Below, in pieces: positions 1-7,673 of a stretch of 16,575 nt of DNA. Location of the stretch: contig DJWR01000085.1 in NCBI GenBank assembly GCA_002441055.1, forward strand, positions 38,538 through 55,112, written 5' to 3'. The stretch comes from Caulobacteraceae bacterium UBA6225. GTDB taxonomy: Bacteria > Pseudomonadota > Alphaproteobacteria > Caulobacterales > Caulobacteraceae. Under the pieces are notes generated by a model. The model had not been told where the DNA came from. It was given only the letters and a program-made list of their open reading frames with translations, and did not search any database. Both the position numbers and the translations under genes were made by a program. Positions within the stretch are counted from its first letter, which is position 1, and each line of letters opens with the position of its first letter.

Positions 1-1025
1 AGGATGTAGAACTTGTTGATCCAGGGCGGGAAGATCACCAGCGGGATCTCATGGACCTGGTCCGTTGACGGGGTGAACTGCAGGAGCTGCAGCAGCTCGT
101 TCTGGAACACGACCTTGCCAGGCGCCGTGGCGACGTTCTCGCCGATCTTGAACTGCTCGTAGTCGGTCTGGCTGATGGACAGCTGTCCGCCGCCGCGGGC
201 CAGGTCGGCGGCGAAATTCTCCATGCCACGAACGAGGCTCTCGCCGCCGGTGGCCATGATCTCGCGCAGGGCGGTTGGATTGCTCGCCAGGAAGTTCGTT
301 GGCGAAAAGGCGTCGGTGAGCAGTTTCATGAAGAACTCGACGCGACGACGCGCCATCGGATCGACGCCTTCGACCCCGCCCACCAGTCCATTCAGCCAGT
401 CGGCCGTGACCAGATAGGACTGCTTCATAACGTCAAAGACCGGGTTTTCCGACCAGTCTGGGTCGAGGAAGCGCTTGTCGCCTTTGGCGGGGGTGGCCAC
501 CGGGCTCGGTGTCTCGCCTGTCAGGCGCCGCGCAGTGGACTGCCAGAGATCCATGTAGCGCGACAGGAGGTCCGCCTGGGCGCGGACCAGGCGATCTGGC
601 TGGCTGGCGAGCTTGCCCATGACCTCGGTGAGGGCAGGGGCGATATGGAAGGGGTCGGTGGAGAGCGCCGCTGGCCGGTCGGCGTTGCGCAGGGCGGCTT
701 CGGCGATTGCGCCCTGGGCCGTCATGGCGGCACGGGCGAGGTTCGTCGACAGGGTTTCCAGCAATCGCTGTTGGTCAGGACTCATCTGAGCCGCCGCCAG
801 CGGCGGTTGGGGGGCGCGCGCTTCTGCCTGGGGGGGCGGTGGCGCCGAGTCTTGCCTGGGCGGCGTCTGCTTCGCCGACTTGGGAGCCGCCGACGACACC
901 TTGGGCTTGGCTGGCGGCTTGGGTTTCGCCGCCGGCGCCTTCCCGGCTGAGGCCTTTGCCGGCGAGGGGCTGGGCGATGCGGACTTGGCCGCCGTCTTGC
1001 GGCTCTTAGGACTTTTTTCGCTCAT
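1..1025 (-). CDS. phaC: Class I poly(3-hydroxyalkanoate) synthase, 3'-truncated by window edge
   Basis: Polymerises (R)-3-hydroxyacyl-CoA into PHA at the surface of cytoplasmic storage granules. The frame is open from ATG at 1025 to the left edge (341 codons) and shows the N-terminal PhaC region: KRFLDPDWSENPVFD, SYLVTADWLNGLV, RRRVEFFMKLLTDAFSPTNF, and PGKVVFQNELLQLLQF leading to PPWINKFYIL at the edge. The catalytic lipase-like box lies beyond the window. Residues 1-80 are an unusual extension rich in Lys, Ala, Pro and Ser (14 basic against 2 acidic residues in the first 60), then the conserved domain begins. The start is supported by GGGAGG at 1036-1041. The next Met, residue 81, has no clear ribosome site. 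The gene is divergent from the lipoprotein at 1104. Family assignment is firm; the function of the extension is unknown. Confidence 0.95.
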   Translation of the reverse strand, partial: MSEKSPKSRKTAAKSASPSPSPAKASAGKAPAAKPKPPAKPKVSSAAPKSAKQTPPRQDSAPPPPQAEARAPQPPLAAAQMSPDQQRLLETLSTNLARAAMTAQGAIAEAALRNADRPAALSTDPFHIAPALTEVMGKLASQPDRLVRAQADLLSRYMDLWQSTARRLTGETPSPVATPAKGDKRFLDPDWSENPVFDVMKQSYLVTADWLNGLVGGVEGVDPMARRRVEFFMKLLTDAFSPTNFLASNPTALREIMATGGESLVRGMENFAADLARGGGQLSISQTDYEQFKIGENVATAPGKVVFQNELLQLLQFTPSTDQVHEIPLVIFPPWINKFYI

Positions 1026-1103
1026 GGACAGCCGTCCTCCCGGCAGATGGGCCTATCGCGGCCCTTTCGCTGGACCGCATCATGTCATAAGAGCGAGGCG
1101 GAA

Positions 1104-1559
1104 ATGAATGTCTCAGCAGGTCTTTTTCAAAACACGACGAGCGCCGTCGCCGGGCGAGGCGTCGGCGTGTGCCTTGTGGCGATGCTGCTGACCTGCTGTG
1201 CGGGGGTGAGCCCCTTTTACTCGGGGCCCGTGGATCCGCAGTCGCCTGCGGCTCAGGCCGTGCTCGACTCGGCGCGGGCTGACCGCGCCTATCCGAAGTT
1301 CAGCGACATTCCCCCGGCGCCGACTGATTTTCGCACACCCAGGGCCTGGGCTGCGGCGGTGGCCGATGTCGAGGCTGCGCGCAGCGAGCTCCTTTCCGAG
1401 ACGGCGCCGGCGACTTGGACGTTGAGCGACACCGAGGCCTTCGCCGCCAGGGCGCAGGCCGATGTAGAGCCGCCGCCGCTCGCTGGGGCGCCAGCCAACA
1501 CTGAGGCCTTCGCCCGGGACGCCCGGGAGCGAGCTACACCGCCTCCGTCGTCCCGTTGA
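1104..1559 (+). CDS. Putative lipoprotein or exported protein, unknown function
   Basis: A 151-residue protein of unknown function. The N-terminus has a polar stretch, then a hydrophobic segment (GVGVCLVAMLLTCCAG, about residues 17-32) that ends in two adjacent Cys. This could be a lipoprotein signal, but LLTC/LTCC is a poor lipobox and the hydrophobic part sits further in than usual. The middle carries YPKFSDIPPAPTDFRTPRAWAAAV, resembling small secreted alphaproteobacterial proteins with a YPxFxDIP motif; this is recalled resemblance, not a search result. The tail is Ala/Pro/Glu-rich. ATG 1104 is preferred over the upstream GTG at 1047 because the purine-rich GAGGCGGA lies just before it and the extra residues look like non-coding sequence. 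It lies 64 bases ahead of the alaC-type gene on the same strand and may be co-transcribed with it. Confidence 0.6.
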   Translation: MNVSAGLFQNTTSAVAGRGVGVCLVAMLLTCCAGVSPFYSGPVDPQSPAAQAVLDSARADRAYPKFSDIPPAPTDFRTPRAWAAAVADVEAARSELLSETAPATWTLSDTEAFAARAQADVEPPPLAGAPANTEAFARDARERATPPPSSR

Positions 1560-1601
1560 GGGGACCTGCGGAGGCGAAAAAATCCCCGAACCTGCTTGGC
1601 G

Positions 1602-1618
1602 GACTCCAGCCCGGAGTC
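1602..1618 (+). promoter_or_regulatory. Hairpin covering the ribosome-binding site of the alaC-type gene
   Basis: GACTCC (1602-1607) pairs perfectly with GGAGTC (1613-1618) across a five-base loop, with a possible G-U extension (1601 with 1619). The only Shine-Dalgarno-like sequence for ATG 1624, GGAG at 1613-1616, lies in the 3' arm. The pairing is seen directly. A role in limiting translation is inference. Confidence 0.4.
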
Positions 1619-1623
1619 TATCC

Positions 1624-2889
1624 ATGCGCGACTTTCAGCTCCCCAACGCCGCAGCAGCGGCAGAGCTTGCAATGACCCCCGAATTCCATCGAATCCGTCG
1701 CCTCCCGCCCTATGTCCTTGAGGAGGTGAACCGCATCAAGGCGCGGCTTCGCGCCGAGGGCACTGACATTATCGACTTCGGCATGGGCAATCCCGACATG
1801 CCGACGCCGAAGCACATCGTCGAAAAGATGATCGAGACCGCCCGTGACCCCAAGGCGGGACGCTACTCGGCCTCCAAGGGCATCATCGGCCTGCGTCGCG
1901 CCATGGCCGGCTACTACAAGCGTCGCTTTGGCGTCACCCTGAACCCGGACACCGAGGTGATCGCCACCCTGGGCTCCAAGGAAGGGTTCGCCAACCTGGC
2001 CCAGGCGCTGACCGCGCCCGGCGACGTCATCATCTGTCCGAACCCGGCCTATCCGATCCACGCCTACGGTTTCATCATGGCCGGCGGGGTGATCCGCCAT
2101 GTCCCGGCCCATTCGCCGGAAGAGTATCTGGCGGGAGTCAGCCGTGCGGTGAAGCATTCGGCGCCGCCGCCCAGCGTGCTGATCCTGTCCTATCCGTCCA
2201 ACCCCACGGCCCAGTGTGTGGACCTGGACTTCTACAAGGACGCCATCGCGCTGGCCCGGAAGCACGACCTGCTGGTCATTTCCGACATCGCCTATTCGGA
2301 GATCTATTTCGACGACAATCCGCCGCCTTCGGTGCTGCAGGTCGAGGGCGCCAAGGACATCGCCGTCGAGGTCAATTCACTGTCGAAAACCTACGCCATG
2401 GCTGGCTGGCGCGTGGGCATGGTGGTGGGCAATGAGCGCATCTGTAACGCGCTCGCCCGGGTGAAATCCTATCTCGACTATGGCGCCTACACGCCCATCC
2501 AGGTGGCGGCCGCCACCGCCCTGAACGGGCCCCAGGACTGCGTCGCCGAGATTCGCGCGATCTATAAGTCCCGCAGGGATGTGCTTGTGGAATCCATGAA
2601 GCGGGCCGGCTGGGACATTCCTTCGCCAGATGCTTCGATGTTCGCCTGGGCGCCGGTGCCCGAGAAGTTCAAAGAAGCCGGGGCTTTGATGTTCTCCAAG
2701 CTGCTCATCGAGGAGGCTGGGGTGGCGGTGGCGCCTGGTGTCGGCTTCGGGGAGTATGGCGAGGGGTTTGTCCGGGTGGGTCTGGTTGAGAATGAGCACC
2801 GGATCCGCCAGGCCGCCCGCAATGTGAAGAAGTTCCTGGCCAACGCCGACGAGATTCTCGCCAGGGCCCACAATACGGTGACTAGCTGA
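1624..2889 (+). CDS. alaC: AlaC-type PLP aminotransferase (glutamate-pyruvate class; LL-DAP aminotransferase-like)
   Basis: A 421-residue fold-type I, class I/II aminotransferase using pyridoxal phosphate. The sequence follows E. coli AlaC closely: RRLPPYVLEEV, DFGMGNPDMPTPKHIVEK, LGSKEGFANL, PNPAYPIHAYGF, SYPSNPTAQCV, NSLSKTYAMAGWRVGMVVGN, ARVKSYLDYGAYTPIQVAA, and APGVGFGEYGEGFVRVGL. K255 in SLSKTY is the expected Schiff-base lysine. AlaC makes alanine from pyruvate with glutamate. Automatic annotation often labels this group LL-diaminopimelate aminotransferase, which the sequence does not require. ATG 1624 follows GGAG at a 7-base spacing. An internal Met at residue 17 (1672) is an alternative start nearer the usual family length. 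Its stop overlaps the hom start by one base (TGATG), implying translational coupling. Confidence 0.9.
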   Translation: MRDFQLPNAAAAAELAMTPEFHRIRRLPPYVLEEVNRIKARLRAEGTDIIDFGMGNPDMPTPKHIVEKMIETARDPKAGRYSASKGIIGLRRAMAGYYKRRFGVTLNPDTEVIATLGSKEGFANLAQALTAPGDVIICPNPAYPIHAYGFIMAGGVIRHVPAHSPEEYLAGVSRAVKHSAPPPSVLILSYPSNPTAQCVDLDFYKDAIALARKHDLLVISDIAYSEIYFDDNPPPSVLQVEGAKDIAVEVNSLSKTYAMAGWRVGMVVGNERICNALARVKSYLDYGAYTPIQVAAATALNGPQDCVAEIRAIYKSRRDVLVESMKRAGWDIPSPDASMFAWAPVPEKFKEAGALMFSKLLIEEAGVAVAPGVGFGEYGEGFVRVGLVENEHRIRQAARNVKKFLANADEILARAHNTVTS

Positions 2890-4178
2890 TGAGTTCTCGC
2901 AACTGGCGCGTCGGAGTCGCGGGTCTGGGCACAGTGGGCGCAGGCCTGCTGTCCTTTCTGAGTGAACGGCCGGGCTTTGCGCCGGCCGGCGGCCTGGTGA
3001 CGGTGAGCGGCGTTTCCGCCCGTTCTAGGAGCCGGCCGCGACCCTTCGACATCTCTGGCCTCACCTGGTTCGATGATCCTGTCGCCCTGGCCCAATCGGA
3101 TGAGGTTGATCTGTTTGTCGAGCTGATCGGCGGGTCTGACGGTCCAGCCAAGGCCGCCGTCGAGGCGGCCTTGAAGGCCGGCAAGCCCGTTGTGACGGCC
3201 AACAAGGCGCTGATCGCTGAGCATGGCGCCGCCCTAGCCGCCTTGGCTGAGGCGTCTGGCGTCCCCCTGCTGTTTGAGGCCGCCGTCATGGGGGGCACGC
3301 CGGCGGTGAAGATGGTCCGTGAGGCCATGGTTGGCGACGATGTCCAGAGCATCTCTGGCATCCTCAATGGCACCTGCAACTTCATCCTCAGTGAGATGGA
3401 GCAGGGCGGTCGCGCTTTTGAGGACGTGCTCGCCGAAGCCCAGCGGCTAGGCTATGCCGAGGCCGATCCGACCATGGATGTGGGCGGCTTTGATGCGGCC
3501 CACAAGATCACCATTCTGGCGGCGCTCGCCTTCAACTGCGCCCCCGATTTCGCCGCCTGCGAGGTGGAGGGCGTCGACCAGGTGGAGTTGCTTGATATCC
3601 GCATGGCCAAGGATCTCGGCTATCGTATCAAGCTGATCGCCTCGGCTGAGCGCAGCGACGAGGGCGTCTCGGTGCGGGTTCACCCGTCCCTGGTGCCGTT
3701 GGCTCACCCCCTGGCCCAGGCCGGCGGAGCGCTGAACGCCCTCTTCATCGAGGGCCGCAGATTGGGGCGGATCTTCATTCAGGGGGCCGGGGCTGGCGCG
3801 GGGCCGACCGCCGCGGCCGTGGCCGCCGATATCGCCGACGTCATGACGCAGGCGGTTCGCCCTGTCTTCCAGCACCCGGCGACGGATCTGGCCGCCTTTA
3901 CGCCTGTGGACCGAAGCCGCAGTCTGGTGCGCGCCTATCTGCGCCTGCTGGTGAAGGACGAGCCGGGCGTCATTGCGGCGGTGTCCGAAACCCTGGCCGA
4001 GGCCGGCGTGTCCATCGAGAGCTTCCTGCAGAAGCCCGTCGAAGACGCTGAGGGCGTGCCGATCGTCCTGACCACCCATTCGGTCTCTGAGGCGGTTCTG
4101 GCGCAGGCGGTGGAGCGGATCGGGGATCATCCAGCCGTCATCAAGGCGCCACGTCTGATGCGAATCGCCCGGATATGA
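2889..4178 (+). CDS. hom: Homoserine dehydrogenase with C-terminal ACT domain
   Basis: Reduces L-aspartate-4-semialdehyde to homoserine with NAD(P)H, the branch-point step to threonine and methionine. The protein has 429 residues, the usual length for the ACT-containing bacterial form. Domains in order: Rossmann N-terminus with GLGTVG at 12-17; NKALIAEHG; the catalytic domain with GGTPAVKMVREAM, ILNGTCNFILSEME and GYAEADPTMDVGGFDAAHK, where K206 is the expected catalytic lysine; then an ACT domain from about residue 350 (LRLLVKDEPGVIAAVSETL) that in this family mediates allosteric inhibition by threonine. The start ATG shares its A with the stop codon of the preceding aminotransferase, so translation is probably coupled. 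Followed after 47 bases by glpX. Confidence 0.97.
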   Translation: MSSRNWRVGVAGLGTVGAGLLSFLSERPGFAPAGGLVTVSGVSARSRSRPRPFDISGLTWFDDPVALAQSDEVDLFVELIGGSDGPAKAAVEAALKAGKPVVTANKALIAEHGAALAALAEASGVPLLFEAAVMGGTPAVKMVREAMVGDDVQSISGILNGTCNFILSEMEQGGRAFEDVLAEAQRLGYAEADPTMDVGGFDAAHKITILAALAFNCAPDFAACEVEGVDQVELLDIRMAKDLGYRIKLIASAERSDEGVSVRVHPSLVPLAHPLAQAGGALNALFIEGRRLGRIFIQGAGAGAGPTAAAVAADIADVMTQAVRPVFQHPATDLAAFTPVDRSRSLVRAYLRLLVKDEPGVIAAVSETLAEAGVSIESFLQKPVEDAEGVPIVLTTHSVSEAVLAQAVERIGDHPAVIKAPRLMRIARI

Positions 4179-4225
4179 GACTTCCCGGAGACTGAAAGAC
4201 CCGCACGGGCAGGACGGAGACCGAC

Positions 4226-5176
4226 ATGAGCGCTGAGACCCTCGATCGCGGATTGGTGCTGGACTCGGTGCGGGTGACGGAGATCGCCGCCATCGCCGCC
4301 TGGAGCCTGGTGGGGCGGGGTGATGAGAAGGCGGCAGATCAGGCCGCGGTGGACGCCATGCGCACCGCCCTCAATGATCTCGCCATCGACGGTGAGATCG
4401 TCATTGGCGAGGGCGAGCGCGATGAAGCGCCCATGCTCTATATCGGCGAGAAGGTCGGCCGGGGCGGACCGGCTGTCGATATTGCGCTCGACCCGCTCGA
4501 AGGCACGACGCTGACGGCCAAGGCGATGTCGAACGCGCTGACCGTCATGGCCTGGGCCCCCAAGGGCACGCTTCTGAACGCGCCCGACACCTATATGGAC
4601 AAGATCGCCTGCGGACCGGGCTATCCGGCCGGGCTGATCGATCTGGACGCCTCGCCGGCCGAGAATGTTCAAGCCCTGGCCAAGGTCAGGGGCGTCGACG
4701 CCAGTCAGATCACCGTCTGCGTCCTGGACCGTCCCCGTCATGGTGAGATCATCGCCAGATTGAGAGAGGTGGGCGCCCGGGTCCATCTGATCACCGACGG
4801 GGATGTGGCAGGCGTCATCAACACCGCAGACCCCGATACCGGCATCGACCTCTATCTCGGTCAGGGGGGCGCGCCTGAGGGGGTGCTCGCCTGCGCGGCG
4901 CTGAAATGTGTCGGCGGCCAGTTTCAAGGGCGACTGGTTTTCCGCAACGCAGATGAGCGGATGCGCGCCGAACGCTGCGGCATTACCGAGCTCGACAAGA
5001 AGTACGACCTGCATGAGATGGTGCGGGCCGACGCCATTTTCGCCGCCACGGGCGTCACCAAGGGGGTGCTTCTGGATGGGGTGCGGCTGAAGGACGGCTT
5101 CGTCCACACCCACTCCATGGTCATGAATTCCTTCACCCGCACGGTCCGGGAAGTGCGGATGAAGCGGCCGGTCTGA
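4226..5176 (+). CDS. glpX: Class II fructose-1,6-bisphosphatase
   Basis: Hydrolyses fructose 1,6-bisphosphate to fructose 6-phosphate, the gluconeogenic step, and needs divalent metal. The 316-residue length fits GlpX. Family motifs seen: ALNDLAIDGEIVIGEGERDEAPMLYIGEKVG near the N-terminus, the metal/phosphate-binding DPLEGTT at 89-95, APKGTLLNAPDTYMDKIACG, LDRPRHGEII, LITDGDVAGVI, GQGGAPEGVLAC, and the C-terminal THSMVMNS. ATG 4226 follows the purine-rich GGACGGAGA. The gene sits between hom and recJ, 20 bases ahead of the likely recJ start, so the run is probably one transcript. No regulatory element specific to this gene is visible. Confidence 0.97.
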   Translation: MSAETLDRGLVLDSVRVTEIAAIAAWSLVGRGDEKAADQAAVDAMRTALNDLAIDGEIVIGEGERDEAPMLYIGEKVGRGGPAVDIALDPLEGTTLTAKAMSNALTVMAWAPKGTLLNAPDTYMDKIACGPGYPAGLIDLDASPAENVQALAKVRGVDASQITVCVLDRPRHGEIIARLREVGARVHLITDGDVAGVINTADPDTGIDLYLGQGGAPEGVLACAALKCVGGQFQGRLVFRNADERMRAERCGITELDKKYDLHEMVRADAIFAATGVTKGVLLDGVRLKDGFVHTHSMVMNSFTRTVREVRMKRPV

Positions 5177-5196
5177 CCCATGGGGCGGATTTGACC

Positions 5197-6999
5197 ATGG
5201 CCGACGGCGCGGGCGTTCTGGGCTACCTGGATATGGACCGCTCCCTGAGCGGCCGCCTGTGGCGCGCTCGGCCGGCTGATCCAGCTCTGGTTCGTAGCCA
5301 TCAGATGGCCCTGGGGCTGGATGAACCCATGGCGCGCGCCCTGGCGTCCCGGGGGATAACGGCTGAGGCTGCCGGCAGCTACCTGCAGCCGACCCTGAAG
5401 GCGCTGTTCCCAGATCCCTCGACCTTCGCCGACATGGACAAGGCCGCCCGCATCCTTGTGGACGCCCTGGTGACCGACAAGGCCGTGGTGGTCTTCGCCG
5501 ACTATGACGTGGACGGCGCCTCCAGCGCGGCCCTTCTGGTGCGCTGGTTCGCCGCCCTGGGCAAGAATCTGACCATCTATGTGCCAGACAGGGTCGCCGA
5601 GGGCTATGGCCCCTCGCCAGCCGCCTTCCGCCGGCTGCGGGAGGAGGGGGCTGATCTGGTGGTGACGGTGGACTGTGGCGCCGCCGCCGTGGACGCCATC
5701 GCCTGCGCTGCTGAAATCGGCCTTGATGTCGTGGTGGTCGATCATCACCTGATGCGTGACGACGTCCCAGTCTGCGCCGCCCTGGTCAATCCCAATCGAC
5801 CCGATTGCCCGTCAGGGCAGGGGGTCTTGGCGGCGGCTGGTGTGACCTTCGTCCTGCTCGCCGCGCTCAACCGCGAGGCGCGCGCCCGTGGGTTGTTCGC
5901 CGAGCGGGCGGAGCCGGATTTGCGGCAGTGGCTGGATCTGGCGGCCATGGGTGCGGTCTGCGACGTGACACAGCTTGTGGGCTTCAATCGCGCCCTCACA
6001 GCCCAGGGGCTGAAGGTGATGTCAGCCTGGGCCAATCCAGGCCTCAAGGCCCTGCTTGAGGCCGCTGGCTCCAAGGGACCGGCGACGACGTTTCACGCCG
6101 GATTTGTCCTGGGTCCAAGAATCAATGCGGGCGGCCGGATCGGCCGCTCCGACCTCGGGGCCCGGCTGCTCTCCACAGACGATGCCGACGAGGCGCGAAA
6201 GATCGCCCTGGAACTGGACGCTCTGAACGCCTCTCGTCGGGAGGTGGAAGCCGAGGTCCTGGAGTCCGCCGTGCGCATCGTCGAGCGGGAAAGTAATTTC
6301 GCAGATCAGCCCCTTTTGCTGGTCGCCGCCGATGACTGGCATCCCGGTGTCATTGGGATCGTCGCTGGTCGGCTGCGCGAGCGGTATCGTAAGCCGGCCC
6401 TGGTGGTGGGCATCGACCGCGCCGCCGACGTCGGCAAAGGTTCGGGGCGGTCGCAGCCAGGGGTGAATCTTGGCCGCGCGGTGCAGGCAGCCTTTGACGC
6501 GGGCTTATTGCTTGCCGGCGGCGGTCACGCCATGGCTGCTGGTTTGTCGGTGCGCCCCAGCGCCCTGCCGGAGCTGCGGGAGTTTCTCTGCGCCCGACTT
6601 GGCGTTGAAGCGGAGGCCGCGGCGGAAGCTGACGCCCTGGAGATTGACGCCCTGATCACAGCGGCCGGCGCTGATCGCGGTCTGTTGGACTCCTTCCAGC
6701 GGCTAGCCCCGTTTGGACCCGGAAACCCAGAACCCCTGTTCGCCATCGCTGAGGCGCGGGTGGAGCGCCCGATGATGCTTCGGGGTGGTCATGTGCGTTG
6801 CACCCTCACCGACCGCTCTGGGGGCCGTCTGAAGGCCGTGGCGTGGCGGGCGGAAGAGACCGAGGTCGGGCGACGGCTGATGAGCGGCGGCGGCGCACTG
6901 CATGTGGTCGGCCGTCTGAAGGCGGATGATTGGAACGGACGGCAGGGCGTGGAGCTCGAGATCGACGACATCGCCGACCCCCGTCGCAAAAACGTCTAG
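5197..6999 (+). CDS. recJ: Single-stranded-DNA-specific 5'-3' exonuclease RecJ
   Basis: Degrades single-stranded DNA 5' to 3' in recombination and mismatch or excision repair, in the cytoplasm. The 600-residue protein has the DHH phosphoesterase motifs: FADYDVDGASSAALL (D102, D104, D106), VVTVDCGAAA, and VVVVDHHLM (D182-H183-H184). It then has GPRINAGGRIG, the DHHA1 motif AGGGHAMAAGL (G441-H444 core), and a C-terminal OB-like region with FGPGNPEPLF. ATG 5197 is preferred because GGGGCGGA lies about seven bases upstream. A TTG two codons earlier (5191) is possible but badly spaced, and Met 5233 is a shorter alternative. Its promoter is presumably upstream in the alaC-hom-glpX run. The stop at 6997-6999 lies just ahead of the tRNA-Glu promoter. 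Confidence 0.96.
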   Translation: MADGAGVLGYLDMDRSLSGRLWRARPADPALVRSHQMALGLDEPMARALASRGITAEAAGSYLQPTLKALFPDPSTFADMDKAARILVDALVTDKAVVVFADYDVDGASSAALLVRWFAALGKNLTIYVPDRVAEGYGPSPAAFRRLREEGADLVVTVDCGAAAVDAIACAAEIGLDVVVVDHHLMRDDVPVCAALVNPNRPDCPSGQGVLAAAGVTFVLLAALNREARARGLFAERAEPDLRQWLDLAAMGAVCDVTQLVGFNRALTAQGLKVMSAWANPGLKALLEAAGSKGPATTFHAGFVLGPRINAGGRIGRSDLGARLLSTDDADEARKIALELDALNASRREVEAEVLESAVRIVERESNFADQPLLLVAADDWHPGVIGIVAGRLRERYRKPALVVGIDRAADVGKGSGRSQPGVNLGRAVQAAFDAGLLLAGGGHAMAAGLSVRPSALPELREFLCARLGVEAEAAAEADALEIDALITAAGADRGLLDSFQRLAPFGPGNPEPLFAIAEARVERPMMLRGGHVRCTLTDRSGGRLKAVAWRAEETEVGRRLMSGGGALHVVGRLKADDWNGRQGVELEIDDIADPRRKNV

Positions 7000-7007
7000 A
7001 GAGCGGG

Positions 7008-7036
7008 TTGCGTGGGGCAGGGAAGGCGGATATAGA
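7008..7036 (+). promoter_or_regulatory. Predicted promoter of tRNA-Glu, with a palindrome around the -10
   Basis: TTGCGT (7008-7013) and TATAGA (7031-7036) are separated by 17 bases, a good match to sigma-70-type hexamers. A start near 7043 would leave a short leader before the tRNA at 7056. The -10 box sits in the loop of an imperfect inverted repeat: GGAAGGCGG at 7021-7029 against CCGCCCTCC at 7038-7046, one mismatch. The promoter call is by pattern only. Whether the symmetry binds a regulator is unknown. Confidence 0.5.
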
Positions 7037-7055
7037 GCCGCCCTCCGCGTCGAGT

Positions 7056-7130
7056 GGTCCCTTCGTCTATCGGTTAGGACGCCAGGTTTTCAACCTGGAG
7101 AGAGGGGTTCGACTCCCCTAGGGACTGCCA
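7056..7130 (+). tRNA. tRNA-Glu (anticodon UUC)
   Basis: A 75-base cloverleaf with CCA encoded at 7128-7130. The acceptor arm GGTCCCT pairs with AGGGACT; the first pair is a G-U wobble. The anticodon stem CCAGG/CCTGG encloses the loop TTTTCAA, giving anticodon TTC. The T arm GGGG-TTCGACT-CCCC is canonical. The discriminator base is G, as usual for glutamate tRNAs. It decodes GAA and GAG. It is preceded by a good promoter candidate and followed by the T-rich stretch CTTTCTTTCC. Confidence 0.96.
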
Positions 7131-7238
7131 CGCGGAGCTTTCTTTCCATCTCAAAATTTGGTCGCTTGCGCGGGTTGTCTGGCGCAACGAAGAGCTGCTC
7201 TGCGCGTTGGTTTCCAGCATTTCGAGGGAGACCCAACC

Positions 7239-7499
7239 ATGAAACCTCTGACGCTTCTGGCGACAGGCGCCGCCGCACTGGCGCTGGCGGCCTGCACCAA
7301 TCCCAATCCGGAAGAGACCGACACCGCCGCGACCATGCCTGACACCAGCACGGCTCAGTCCCCAGCGCCCGACGCTGGCGAGACGGGGGTGGCAGGATCG
7401 AACGCGATGTCCGGGGATCCGGCCCAATCCGCCGCTGGGATGGGCCCCGAAGGTGACCAGGCCCTGCCGCCGGTTGATGTTCCCAAGGTGGCGAACTAG
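7239..7499 (+). CDS. Small putative lipoprotein, unknown function
   Basis: An 86-residue protein with a classic lipoprotein signal: MK, a hydrophobic stretch, and the lipobox LAAC ending at C19. The mature part is short, low in complexity and acidic (rich in Thr, Ala, Pro, Asp, Glu and Gly), with PEETDTAATMPDTSTAQ and a C-terminal LPPVDVPKVAN. It has no recognisable domain and looks disordered. ATG 7239 is chosen because GAGGGAG lies eight bases upstream and the signal peptide begins there. The longer GTG-initiated frame from 7158 begins near the tRNA-Glu 3' end and is not credible. The following 174 bases to the cold-shock gene hold no gene that I can support. Confidence 0.75.
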   Translation: MKPLTLLATGAAALALAACTNPNPEETDTAATMPDTSTAQSPAPDAGETGVAGSNAMSGDPAQSAAGMGPEGDQALPPVDVPKVAN

Positions 7500-7673
7500 C
7501 CGGCGGCCGCCCGCCATCCGCCAGCCCCCATGCCACAACCGACTGTCTCGCGGTCGTTTTCGCTATTGCCAAGCTTGTTCGCGCAAATGGTTATTGACGG
7601 CCTGTGCCTAACGAGAACAGTGTTATGACTGGCCCGGTTCCGAGGATCGAAGGAGACCGGACCAGAGGGGCGC

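Noticed and set aside
645..1009. Plus-strand frames of about 100 codons rich in Arg, Gly and Leu
   Set aside because: They lie antisense to the Lys/Ala/Pro-rich start of phaC and show only the low-complexity composition expected from it.
7074..7572. Minus-strand frames of about 155 codons over the tRNA-Glu and small lipoprotein region
   Set aside because: Antisense to tRNA-Glu at one end and Pro/Arg-rich with no recognisable domain; the plus-strand lipoprotein has a proper signal and ribosome site.
7594..7626. Promoter for the cold-shock gene from TTGACG and TGTTAT
   Set aside because: The spacing is 21 bases, too long for a standard promoter, and no better -10 lies at 16-18 bases.
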